Assembly (NCBI GenBank): GCA_907165135.1
Contig: OU015566.1
Coordinates: 2,916,501 to 2,980,500 of the forward strand
DNA length: 64,000 nucleotides
Origin: Oikopleura dioica
Lineage: Eukaryota; Chordata; Appendicularia; Copelata; Oikopleuridae
Direction of reading: 5' to 3'
In this document: positions 44,751 through 55,472 of the stretch, piece by piece
How the letters are laid out: every line of letters starts with the position of its first letter
Position numbering within the stretch: position 1 is the stretch's first letter
Program-made: the position numbers and the translations under genes
The notes under the pieces: model-generated
What the model was told of the DNA's origin: nothing
The model's input: only the letters and a program-made list of their open reading frames with translations
Database searches by the model: none

Positions 44751-47561
44751 ATGACAAATAAGGTAATTTTTCTCCAAGCTTCAAAATTTATCAATTTTTA
44801 TTTATCATAAAAAAAAGGATTTTAAATCGCAAAATTGCTTTTTTTGAAGAACAAAATTTGGGATGGCGTCTGGAACCGACAAAAAATTTCGACAAATTTT
44901 GCGTCGGCGGCTACTTGGCTACTGATTAGCCATCGAGCCGAATCCTGGCTTCTGATTGGTTGAAAATTTCCACGCAAAATTTGTCGAAATTTTTTTGTTG
45001 GTTCCAGACACTTCCCCCAAAATTTTGATCATTTTTCGTTTTATTTTCGAGAGTCTGTTCTTTTTTCTAACCACTTTTCCCAGGTTGGAGATTCTAGCCA
45101 AGGCGAAGCCTGGGGAAGTCATATCGAGTTCATCCTCTCTTGCATCGGCTACTGCGTCGGCCTTGGAAATGTCTGGCGCTTCCCCTACTTAGCTTATGAA
45201 AACGGAGGAGGGGTATTCTTCATCCCTTATTTTTTGATGCTGTTCCTCGTCGGAATCCCACTCTTCTACACTGAACTTGGCATGGGCCAGTTTAGCGGAG
45301 AAGGAACACTTGGAGTTTGGAAGTGCTTGCCAGCGTGTAAAGGAAATGTTCAAGAAACTTGAATGAAAAACCAACCGGGCGGAAAATAACTTGATTGAAC
45401 CTTTTTTGCTCAACAACGCGTGAAAAAATATTCGATAATTCCGGCTTATCATTGTTTTAAAAACATTGAAAAAGGTCTTGGCTATGGGATGATCCTGGTC
45501 TCTTTCTACGTGATGATCTACTACAACGTCGTGATCGCCTGGTCGATTCACTACCTCTTCTCCGGAATGCAGAAAATCCTCCCCTGGACGAAGTGCAACG
45601 AGTGGTGGAATACTGCAATCACAAAGGTCAGTTTACAACTCCCGTGAAATGCCACTAAAATTTTTAATTCAAGGGGCAATGCGCTATTACCGCCTCTTTG
45701 AGCGAGAATCAAATGAACTGCAAAGCAAACAACACCGACGAATTCGAAACGCTCTTTTGGAAACTAAACGACACTGTTCGTGATGAATGGGCACCGGTGC
45801 TCGTGTCCAATTACTCGCTAAGCGAGGACGAGATTGATCAAGTATTCAATGTTTCCACCAAAATTGCTTCTTCCGAAGAATATTGGTTGTAAGTCTCTTT
45901 TTTCGATAACCATAAAAAAACCGTTTTCCCCGGTTTTTGGGGGGTTTTTCGGGGTTATCGCTCCTTGGAGATTTTTCGGACGCTGATTGGTCGGTTGACC
46001 GGAAACTCGATTTTCATTGGTTAAAATTTTTTTGCTCGATTTCCTGAATTTCAAATCTATTAAACCTTTTTAAGCCGTCGAGTTCTACGAGTTTTCGACA
46101 ATTCAACTGATGCTGGAGAGCAAGTGTATGGTCTTGGAAACAACGGTGCTGTTTTGGGAGATCTGGTCGGATGCAACCTTTTTGCTTGGATCCTTGTCTG
46201 TGCTTGTCTTTGCAAGGTTTGTTGAAAGACTTGGCTCTTCTTGACCTCTTTTGAAGGGTGTTCAATCGGTCGGAAAAGTCGTCTACGTCACTGCTACGTT
46301 TCCCTACTTGGTTTTGCTGATTCTCGTTATTTTCGGAGCGACACTTGAGGGCGCTGGAGAGGGCATCAAATTCTACCTCAAACCGGACATCGAAAAAGTA
46401 GGCGAAATCAACCCTTTTCTCTTAAAAAATCTTGTAAGCTTGCTGATCCGAAAGTCTGGTCAACCGCCGCTTCTCAAATTTTCTTCTCTCTCGGCGTCAG
46501 CTTCGGCGGCTTGATGGTCATGGCTAGTTACAACAAATTCTCAAATAACATTATGCGGGATACTTTTATCGTCGCTCTTGGAAATTGCTTCACTTCGATT
46601 TTCGCCGGCTTCGGGGTTTTTTCTTTCCTCGGGCATATGGCCGTCAAGTAAGACTTTTTTCGAGATTGGATAATATCTTTGCTCTAGAAATTGCATGTCC
46701 GTGGATTCCGTCGTCGAATCTGGCCCTGGTCTTGCCTTCATCGCCTATCCTGAAGCTATGGGTTTGCTTCCAGCATCTCAGCTTTTCTCAGGTTATATTT
46801 GATAACAAAAACCCTTTTAAAGCCAATTCTAGTGCTATTTTTCATCATGTTGATCACCCTCGGCCTGGACTCCCAATTCGCCTTCGTCGACATCCTCATC
46901 GCCGGCGTCCTCGACGAGTTCCCGAAACTCCGGTACGGCTGGAAGCGACTCCTGACCGTCAGTTTCTTTTGCTTCCTCGGTTTTCTCCTTGGCTTTCCGA
47001 TTTTGACCAACGGTGGACTCTACTGGTTCAAATTTGTGGACAACTACAGCGCTTACTATGGCCTGCTTCTCTTGGCTCTTTTCTTGAGCTTGAGTGTCCA
47101 TTTTGGATACAACTTCATGTCCGAGCCATTCAGATTTTTGGAGAATATGAAGGAAATGAATGGTAAGACGGATTTTATTTATCGATTTTACTCATTTTTT
47201 AGGAAATATGAATGTGATCCTGAAGGGGTACTTCTACAGCTGTTGGTACTTGCTCACCCCTGGAATGATCATTTTTATCACTGCCATGGCATTCAGCGGC
47301 TACGGCCCGATTTGGAGTGGGGATGGAAAAGAAGTTTATCCAGAGTGGAGTAATGGTCTTGCGATGACCATGTCGATGAGTCCGATTATTGTCTGCGTTC
47401 CTTACTTTATCATCAGGTATGAGAAAATTTCAAGTCCAATTTCTTACCTATCTCAATTTAGCGTGATAATGACAAAGGGCAAGAGCCTAAAACCGACCGA
47501 TGATTTCAAATCAAAGCAAGAAAAAGAAGGCGGCGCAACAACTCAAGACTCGAAATTCTAG
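44751..47561 (+). CDS. SLC6-family Na/Cl-coupled transporter
   Basis: Exons are 44751-44762, 45084-45343, 45475-45626, 45674-45888, 46075-46216, 46257-46397, 46439-46647, 46688-46791, 46833-47162, 47203-47416 and 47462-47561. Diagnostic features are the TM1 signature [16 protein letters not shown] (sodium and substrate site), [17 protein letters not shown], the glycosylated TM3-4 loop with NNTD and [22 protein letters not shown], the TM6 segment [20 protein letters not shown], and TM8 [11 protein letters not shown]. Family members carry amino acids, neurotransmitters, taurine or creatine; the substrate is not decided. Exon 1 codes only MTNK. The second intron is GA-AG (45344-45474) and the canonical alternative breaks frame. 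Confidence 0.9.
44853..45027. mobile_element. MITE-like inverted repeat in SLC6 intron 1
   Basis: Arms of about 50 bp (shared cores CAAATTTTGCG and TCTGGAACC or their complements) face each other across about 65 bp. The element makes up over half of the 321-nt first intron. Confidence 0.65.
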
Positions 47562-47711
47562 CTCCGCCATTCAAAAGAACGCCTTCTAGAATATTTCTAT
47601 TAATTTCTCCACTTTTGCAAGTTCCGAAACGCCACTAATCCTTCTAACAAAAATGTGCTAACAATTATCTTCTCGGTTTATTAAAATAAACTTGATTAAA
47701 AAAACGTCAAT

Positions 47712-49493
47712 TCAAAATTCTAGCGCTTCGTTTTCGACAGCGCCTTTTTCCGAAAATTCTTCATCTTCGTATTTTTCGCTTGAAGTCATTGCATTTTGCC
47801 TATTCAAGGTTTCTTTTGTCAGTCCGGATAAAATCGTTCCTAGAAAAGCTCGAGCATTTCAAGTTCTTATAATTATACCGAAGAAAAGAAGACCAATGAT
47901 GATTAAATTGGAGATAAGCACTGCGTCCTTGTTGATTTCAGCTGTCAAAATCGCTTAAATCGTTCAATTTTCAACCAAAAAATAGAATGCTTCTGGACCA
48001 ATGGTCCTATGCAAAAGCCTTAACCCTGAGTAAAGATTGAACATTTTCTTGGCAACCGATTGTAAGCCCCATTGAAAAAATCCCGATGAAGAAATTCAGC
48101 ATTCCAGAGCTGGTGCACTCATCGATCGGATATGTCAGCTCAGCTGCATATTCAAATCCGATCGGAAGATATCCGGTCATGAAGAATCCCAGTATCGAAA
48201 TGAGAATATAGTCAGTTGGAATACTATTCAATTGTTTTTCGAAAATTTCACAAAAGAAAAATTCAGTTGAAAAAGCACAATTTCTTGAAAGATCTAAAAT
48301 TCCCGCAAAAGCAGCAAATGTTCCCAAAACGCCAATATAAGTAATCATCGTCACCAATTTAAACTTTTTCGACGCATCGAGCGCCAGTCCTCCCAAAATC
48401 GACCCGACCAATCCGGCCACGATGAAGCAAAGCCCCATCCAGCCAAACAGCGTGTCCTTCTCGCTAGTCGATAGACTCGAGTCTTCAAAACTCGGCCCGA
48501 GCAGCTGCGGCAAAAGGGTTGAAATCGCGTAGTACGAGCCGCCATTAATGCCGTATGAGATCATCAGAAAAATGTAAGAACGATTTTTGAGCAGATCACT
48601 GAGGGCTTTTTTGTAGACTTTGAGGGCATCCTTTGATCCGTGGTTTTTTGTGATATTTTCTGCTCGACGAAGAGCCTCAGCTTCAGATGGTGGTCGATCT
48701 GGCTCGTTTCGGAAGAAGACAAGGATGGAGAGAAAACTTATCGCGCAAAGCCCAGTTCCAACAACAAACATCAACAAAATCTGCTTCCCAACATCTTCCA
48801 CCGTCTTCTCCGCCGCGTCCGAATATTTGGTCGTGTTCGACCAATCTTCAGGTACGACCCCATTCGGCCAGTATTCTTCTGGAGGGCCGGGAACAAAAGC
48901 TGGAGGGAGAACGAAACCAACAGCGACCCCAAGTTGATTTCCGAAGACACCGATGGAAGTTGCGGTTGAAACCTGGTTTTGGGGAAACCAGACGGAGGCG
49001 ATTCGAGCGGGAACTTCAAGGAGAAATGGCATTGTGCAGGCGACGATGAATTGGCCAGTGACTGAATGAAGGAATAGGTCTTGCCCCGAAAAAGAACTCA
49101 TAACTTACAGGAAAGCCACCATAAATCGGGCTGAACAGCGCAGCATTTGATCACATTTCCGAGCAAATTGATAAAAGAGCCGACGAGCACAAATCTTCGA
49201 AGAGTCGTTGTTTCAAGAAAGAGCAAACAAGGAACCATAAACAAGACCATGTTGGAGCTGAAAGAAAGTGCCGTCCAAGATATAAACATTTCAGAGGTCT
49301 GGTAGTATTCGATGAAAATATGAGGAATAATCGTGTACTTTTTAAATATTTCAAAAAAATATTTTTTGTGTAAAAAAATTCTTTGAAATTTTGAGAAATT
49401 TTCCTGAATCCAAGCTACCGCATTTGTAAAGCTGAAAAAGGCAAAAACAAGGAGGACAAGCCATCTTCTCGGAGTCACGGAAATCTCTGTCAT
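47712..49493 (-). CDS. FLVCR-like (SLC49) MFS transporter
   Basis: Exons are 49493-49404, 49337-49109, 49061-48057, 47942-47879 and 47839-47712. TM1 is RRWLVLLVFAFFSFTNAVAW. The family block W-I-Q-Y-[ST]-I-I is restored exactly when the 66-nt GA-AG intron 49403-49338 is removed. Later marks are VPARIASVWFPQNQVSTATS, GVFGNQLGVAVGF, GFFMTGYLPIGFEYAAELTY and the C-terminal TILSGLTKETLNRQN. FLVCR proteins export heme or choline/ethanolamine; the cargo here is not decided. The 66-nt intron has no stop and is a multiple of three, so an uncorrected ORF hides it. The tail is acidic. Confidence 0.85.
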
Positions 49494-50336
49494 TTTGAAA
49501 ATGCGGTCAAAGAATCAAGAAGTGCAAATAGAGGGCCGATTATATTTTGTCTCTGTATATTTGCCGGATTACTTTCGATCTTGCAAATTTGGCTTTGGAT
49601 TAAGCTGCTGAGATTTTTGCTGACGGAAGAGTGACCTATTTTATCCGTTTCCTTTTTTTGTTATTTTTAAGCTCAATTAGGCAAACAATTAAAAAAGAGT
49701 TTTATAATCGCTTTTTTGCTGATCATCGGAATTTTAAATTGATGACAAATTTTTGGCTTCCAAGCAAATTTGGGTTAAGAAACCCCGTATCAGAAATCGT
49801 GAAAATGAGGCTCTGAAATTAAAGTTTTTTTCAAAAACTATCATAGGTAGACCATTTATTTCAATTGCTTCCTTTAAATCCAACCCTCGACTGCAACCGT
49901 TCCCCTTATGATTATCTCTCGAGCTCAAACTTAAGGTTATACAGGCCGTTAAAGGTAAGGTTGCTAAGTGAAGGTCTTTTTGGTCTAATTGAGGTATACG
50001 GTATACCCTTAATTTTTTTTTAACGGGGGAGGTATCGTTTTCTTATTTATTTTGCTCAACATTTTTTTTAGTTGTTAGCAATTTGTTTTGTCCTAAAAAT
50101 AGACGGTGAATTATGATTCATAATTTATGAAGCAAGCATCTCCCTCTAGCAAATTGTTTATAGTCATATCACCAAGAAAAAAATTCTGTTGGCGGTGGTG
50201 CACCAAAAACGTGCGCCCCGGCACCACCACCAATTACAAACGAGGCGTTTTTTTCCACTAAGACTCGATCTCGCTAAAAATAATCAACTGGGAATCAAAA
50301 ATAAGAGAAAATTTGAAAAATGCGCGGAGAGAAAAA
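49494..50336. other. Intergenic with small MITE
   Basis: Divergent promoters of the FLVCR-like and second sulfotransferase genes. It contains the 82-bp repeat at 49931 and a short GGTGGTGC/GCACCACC inverted repeat at about 50190-50232. Confidence 0.45.
49931..50012. mobile_element. Very small TTAAGG-type MITE
   Basis: The ends read TTAAGGTTATAC and, inverted, TTAAGGGTATAC, enclosing 82 bp in total. It belongs with the TTAAGGGTATC repeats elsewhere in the window. Confidence 0.5.
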
Positions 50337-51855
50337 ATGATATTTCATCGAATCAAGCGGGATTGCTCGACGGTTTTGCTCTTTATTTTTGCCCTGTTTT
50401 TGGTTTCTTATGAACGGGTTAAATTCGATTTAGCAATTTTGAGTCGTTTACGTTTATGTTATCAGGGCTTACACTTGTTTTTCAAGAAAGAGCCTGGCGA
50501 GAACCTTCTTTTTCAATGAATTTTGAACCCGCAAAAACAGTTCGACGAGAGAAAAGTCCGCCACCACCGATCAGCTGATGAAGATTTTGACCCTTCAGAT
50601 CTTGAAAAATTCTTCGAAAAGCAGAAGAAGCACGAAGCACATGAAAATGTCCACGTGAGACATCTAGAACCCTTGGTCCCAAAAAGAAATTTCCAGATTT
50701 CATCATCACAGGTAAAGCAACTTTCGATTCCCTAATTCTCACCCCTCAGGTGTTCAAAAATGCGGAACAACAGGCCTCCAAAAGTTCCTCCAGGGCAATC
50801 CGTTTCTTCTTTCCGCCCCGGGCGAAGCGCACTTTTTCGACAGCGATGAAAATTATGCCCGAGGCGCGGATTTTTATCTGTCGATGATGCCCAAGGCGAA
50901 TGAATTCCATCACGTGTTTGAGAAGACTCCGAGTTATTTGACGCTGAAGAAGGTGCCCGGAAGAATAGCGCAGTTTAAAAAAGATATTAAAATTATAGGA
51001 AAGGTTGAGATCTTAAAAATAAAAGCCTTCCCGCTTTCCGAAAACGGATACTTTTTCTTCGACCCAAAAAAGCCATCCTCTGCGATCCTGTAAAACGCGC
51101 CCTGAGCCACTTCCTCCACGTCCACGCCAATAAGATCAAGATTACAAAGAATGCAGAACGCAAAGAAGTGCATTTCGACCCAGACGTCACCCTAATTGAC
51201 GTTTTAGGTAGGCCGCCGCTTGTGCCCGCAATCAAAAAATTAATGCTCACAGGTGACATTTTCAGCAAGAAATCAATCGATTATTTGAAGTCGGATAAGT
51301 TCAACCCGCCAAAACATAAAGCAGCTAGGGCGGAGTTTTGGAAGTAAGTCACGAATTTTTTTTTTTTGAATTTTTTCATTGATAATGTCAAAATTTTTAG
51401 GTTTTTGGAAAAGCACGAAGACCGAAAACCGCACAACTTCGTGACCCGCGGCGCTTATGCGTTCCACATAAATATTTGGAAGGAATATTTCCGCGACGAT
51501 CAGATGCTCTTTATCAGCGGTTCGGACTTGGCCGCGAAGCCAGCGCAAGTCGTCATGAAAATTCAGGACTTTCTCGGAGCGCCGAAGATTTTGAATGAAA
51601 ATCATTTTGTTTTCAACAAGGTAAAACGCCTTTTACGGCCGCTTTTCAAGCTTTTTTTTAATTAAGACATCCGGGTTTTACTGCCTCCAAAGTCCAGGAA
51701 AACACAAGCCGGATTGCGTTGGCGCCCATAGTGGCGGAAAAGGGCGTTCGAAGACAGCTTCTTTGTCGGAAAGCACCACCTATCTTCTCAAACGCGTCTT
51801 TGGCCTCGTCAAATACGATCTTGACCAGGCGCTGAATACGACTGTCAAATTCTAG
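50337..51855 (+). CDS. Heparan/carbohydrate sulfotransferase, copy 2
   Basis: Exons are 50337-50417, 50541-50648, 50687-50711 (25 nt), 50750-50998, 51073-51207, 51253-51343, 51401-51620 and 51667-51855. A signal anchor (STVLLFIFALFLVSYER) and acidic stem lead to the PAPS loop FPDFIITGVQKCGTTGLQKF, EAHFFDSDENYARG, FEKTPSY and the 3'-phosphate motif AILCDPVKRALSHF. C-terminal marks are RGAYAFHINIWKEYF and a Cys pair (FYCLQ, PDCVG). The 25-nt microexon is required to keep the FPDFIITGVQ frame. The intron 50999-51072 is GA-AG. The 45-nt segment 51208-51252 is in frame and may be exon or intron. Confidence 0.8.
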
Positions 51856-51958
51856 CTTTTCTTCAATATTTCTTTTTGTTAATAAATATTATTTATAAAC
51901 TGATACGAGAAATTTATTGAATTGAAGAATATATATTTCGCAGCAGGAGCAATGATGT

Positions 51959-53617
51959 TTAAGCAGTTTCTCTTACAAACTTGAACTTGTGCCCGAAAAC
52001 TTCCGTCAAATCGTCTTCTACTGATTTGAAGATTTTCGACAGGACTTGTTTCGTTTGAGGCGTGAATTCGGCGTTGATGCGTTTTTGGGAATCATTGACG
52101 GGGTCGGAAATTGCGCAGTTTGGCACGTGATCTGATGATTTTCCATGAAGGCAATACCAACCTGAAGACAAGGGTTGAATAGAAGGGTTGAAATGAGTGA
52201 GGTTTTGAATTTTACCAGAAGTCTCGTTTTTGACGAAGGAAGAAATGTTGATCAGCTGGTCTACATCTGCGAATTCTTGGACCTTATTCAAGACTTTCCA
52301 CGGCTCTTTTCTGAGGTCGTTTTCGTTCAGGATCAAGATTTGGTCCCGTGGAAAGTACTTTTCATCGAGTTATTATGGTTTTCTCAAAATACAGTCCAAT
52401 GAAGAATAATTCAAATGAAACTTGATTATCAATTTGAATTTAAATTTTTTCAAGATGGTCAAATTTTGTTGGAAAAATTATGGTTTCAAGCTTCGATCAA
52501 TTTCACAAAAAGAAAACTCGTTTCCTTGAACCAATGTCGAATGTGATATCCGTATGCGCCGCGAGTCAAGAAATTCGCCGGTTTTCGATCTGAATTTTTC
52601 GCGGTTTAGATGACATTTTGTAAATTGCGGATTTGCGCCGTACCCGCGCCTACCTCCGTTTTGGTGCAAGTATTGATGCAGCAGATCGCGCACGTCCTCG
52701 GTGTTGAAATCAGGGTCGTTTTGCATCATTTCGACGACGACGGAAGGGAATATTTCTTTGATTGCATCCATGAGGCCTTCTTCGGCGGTGGTGGCGGTGA
52801 AGACGAAATTTCGGGGAAGAAGGTGTTCTTCGCCGTTTTCCATTTTCGTGCTTTCCGCAGGAATAAAAATTTTTCATATTATATTATATTATATTAATAA
52901 TTATATTATATTATATTATATTATATTATATTATATTATATTATATTATATTATATTATATTATATTATATTATATTATATTATATTATATTATATTATA
53001 TTATATTATATTATATATAATTTAAATATTTTAAGTGCAGAAACATTCTTATCCTAGCCTTTCTGCTGAAAAATAGTGCGCAAGAGCTCTAGAAATCGGA
53101 TCGCAAACGAGGATGACGATTTTCATCGACGAGTCGAAATCATACACTCGCCCAGGAACGAGTTTTGAAGAAAAATAGCTGAAAATGATAATTATGGAAA
53201 ATCAAGAAAAATCCAACCTCGGAGTACTCTCGAAAACGCGATGATAAGGGTAGACCTTAGGCATCAGCGACATGTAATATTCTGGACCAGATTTGAAATG
53301 CTCCATGTTATCGAAGTAGTGCGGGTCTTCAATATTTGTGTGAACAAAATAAGGGTTCCCATGAAGATAGTGTTTCAAAACGTTGGTTCCGCATTTTGAA
53401 GCGCCGACGATCAGAAAATCCGGAAATCGACGGTGTTTTTCGTACAATTTGTAGTCCTTTCAAACGTTAAAAATAAGGCGAAAACGAGGCTTTTGTTTAT
53501 TTACGATTATTCATCTTATGAGCATAAAGGGCTATCCAATTTGTCAGCTAGAAACATAGCTGAAAAGAAGAAAAAAACTATTTTTCCGCGCCGGATCGAG
53601 AGGGATTTTCCCCACAT
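51959..53617 (-). CDS. Heparan/carbohydrate sulfotransferase, copy 3
   Basis: Supported exons are 53456-53218, 53178-53059, 52850-52654, 52589-52525, 52357-52216 and 52161-51959. A likely first exon starts at ATG 53617 with a signal anchor (KIVFFFFSAMFLA), but its donor is unresolved. The PAPS loop is RFPDFLIVGASKCGTNVLKH, with FESTPSYFSSKLVPGRV and the 3'-phosphate motif IVILVCDPISRALAHYF. The C-terminal part has NFLTRGAYGYHI, RDQILILNEN and the Cys pair WYCLHG/VPNC. It is convergent with copy 2 (103 bp apart). Intron 53058-52851 starts with GC and holds an ATATT microsatellite; 52524-52358 starts with GA. Confidence 0.75.
52876..53018. repeat. ATATT pentanucleotide microsatellite
   Basis: About 28 tandem ATATT units with one interruption near 52896-52900. 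It lies inside an intron of the third sulfotransferase. Confidence 0.95.
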
Positions 53618-53823
53618 GTTATGATCCTAAACATTTGTCGCCGGCTAGCGCGGCCGCATGAAATAAAAAAATAGGTAACGCGATCCTGTGATTGCTTCGC
53701 TAAAAAATCTTGTCCAAGTTCTCGCGAATGTCCGGGGCGAATATTTTCGCGGCTTTTCTTTCGCTCGATATGTTCTTCGTTGAGAATTTTTATTATATAA
53801 AGGCCTTTGAAAGGGGTTTAAAA

Positions 53824-53957
53824 TTAAGGGTATCGCGGTCTCATTAATTTAGCAATAAAAATTATCGGCTTTTTAGCTTTAAAATCATTAAAGTTCTTAT
53901 TTTAAAGCGTTATTTTACTTAAGACACATTTTTAAATAGTGGAGGGTATACCCTTAG
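53824..53957. mobile_element. Small TTAAGGGTAT-type MITE
   Basis: The left end TTAAGGGTATCGC and the right end, inverted, CTAAGGGTATACC enclose about 134 bp with no coding capacity. Confidence 0.45.
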
Positions 53958-55472
53958 TCGTGCTCTCGAGTTTTTTATTTTTGACATTTAGATGAAGCCT
54001 ATTTTTTCAATGTTTCTATCAAAAAAACCGTCCTTCTTTTGGCACTTGAATCGATATTAACGCAGTGATACCCTTTATTCCAGACCCTTTTTCCTATGAT
54101 AAAAAATATAATCTTCGCAATAGAACTCCTCGCGAGCGGATTTCTCATCGTAAATCTCGGCTTTACTGGAAATTTAAATCTTGTATTCGGACTTTCTCTC
54201 TTCATCCTTATTTTCTATTATCTCTACTGTATTAAAACTTGTTAATGAAAAAGAGGTTGAAATTGGCTAAGCGGTATGGAAGGACGCCGCGCCCAAACGA
54301 TGTTACGAAAAAATTGGTACCCAAAGGGCAAATGCTCACAGAATGGAGAATAACGCTACTATCACGATCGCAATTTAAGGATCAACCGCAGTGAATGATA
54401 AGCGATTCGAATTTGCGGAGGAAATTTTTGTACGAATAAATTTTTTTAAACATGACGATTTTTAGACTCCTGAACGTCAGAGTTCATTCGCGAGTGTTAT
54501 ATAACTCGCTGTGGAAATGCTGAATGTTCACGCATTTATTGGACGAAGAAGAATAATCATGAGGCAATTTATTTTTTGATGAGAAATGCGCAGAACAAAG
54601 CGACCTCAGCAATTATCCTTGTGAGTTCATCCAGTGTTGTTATATAATACCGTATTCAGGGCAGAAGTACGAATAAATAAATTTCGGTCTTACAGAAAAT
54701 CGTCAGCGAAAGACATGATGCAGTCTGTACAGTGTACACCTCGACTTTATCGTTTCCTTGCATTCCAAGAATCAATGGCGTGTCTGTATCCTTTAGTTTT
54801 AAATAGATAAAAATCATAATTATCCAGCTCCAACTAAGGGGCTTCTCTTCGATTTACCTTGATAATTCGATCGTGGAAGCGAAATTCTAGTGTTCCCCTT
54901 GCCACCTTGTGAAATTCTGCAAATGATTGGAACACAATTCCAAGTGGCAATTGCTAAAGAAACGGGTTCATTCATGATTAAAATTCTCAACTTACGATAT
55001 CCACGACAAACGATCTCGGCTCGTCAAACCCTAAATATCCAAGAAAAATCTTATTGTTTTTCTCTAACTGTCGAAAAAAATTTTTGATAAGAGGTTTTTT
55101 GTAGAAAAATTTCCTGTAAAAACCTGCCGGACATTTCAGAAATCGTCTAATAAAAGTAAACAAGGGAAAAATTTATGTTCGAGAAAGAAATTTTACGCTG
55201 GAGGAAGCACTGATCCGTAAATCGTTAGTCGTCATATCGATTTATATGAACATTTTTATCGTTCTTTTTATTAACAAATTTCATTTTCTTCAACAGAAAG
55301 TTTTCTATCTACAGTGATTCTACACAAATTTCTTCTACATTTGAGGCGATGTTATTGCCAAACATCTTTCGTCTTCATGTGTCTTACTGTACTTCAAAAG
55401 ACTCGTATTTGGCGATTTTCCGGAGCCTTTTCGGAAGAAATTTTTCAATCCAAAGAACTAGAAAATTATCAT
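53958..55472. other. Long intergenic stretch, no gene seen
   Basis: About 1.5 kb without a supported gene. Short ORFs (minus 54205-53999, plus 54890-55087, plus 55314-55547) have no recognisable product. The last overlaps the final GPCR exon on the other strand. Confidence 0.45.

Noticed and set aside
48620-49049. Three long plus-strand ORFs
   Set aside because: They are antisense shadows of the FLVCR-like transporter exon.
53433-53624. Plus-strand ORF of 63 codons
   Set aside because: It overlaps the probable signal-anchor exon of the third sulfotransferase on the minus strand.
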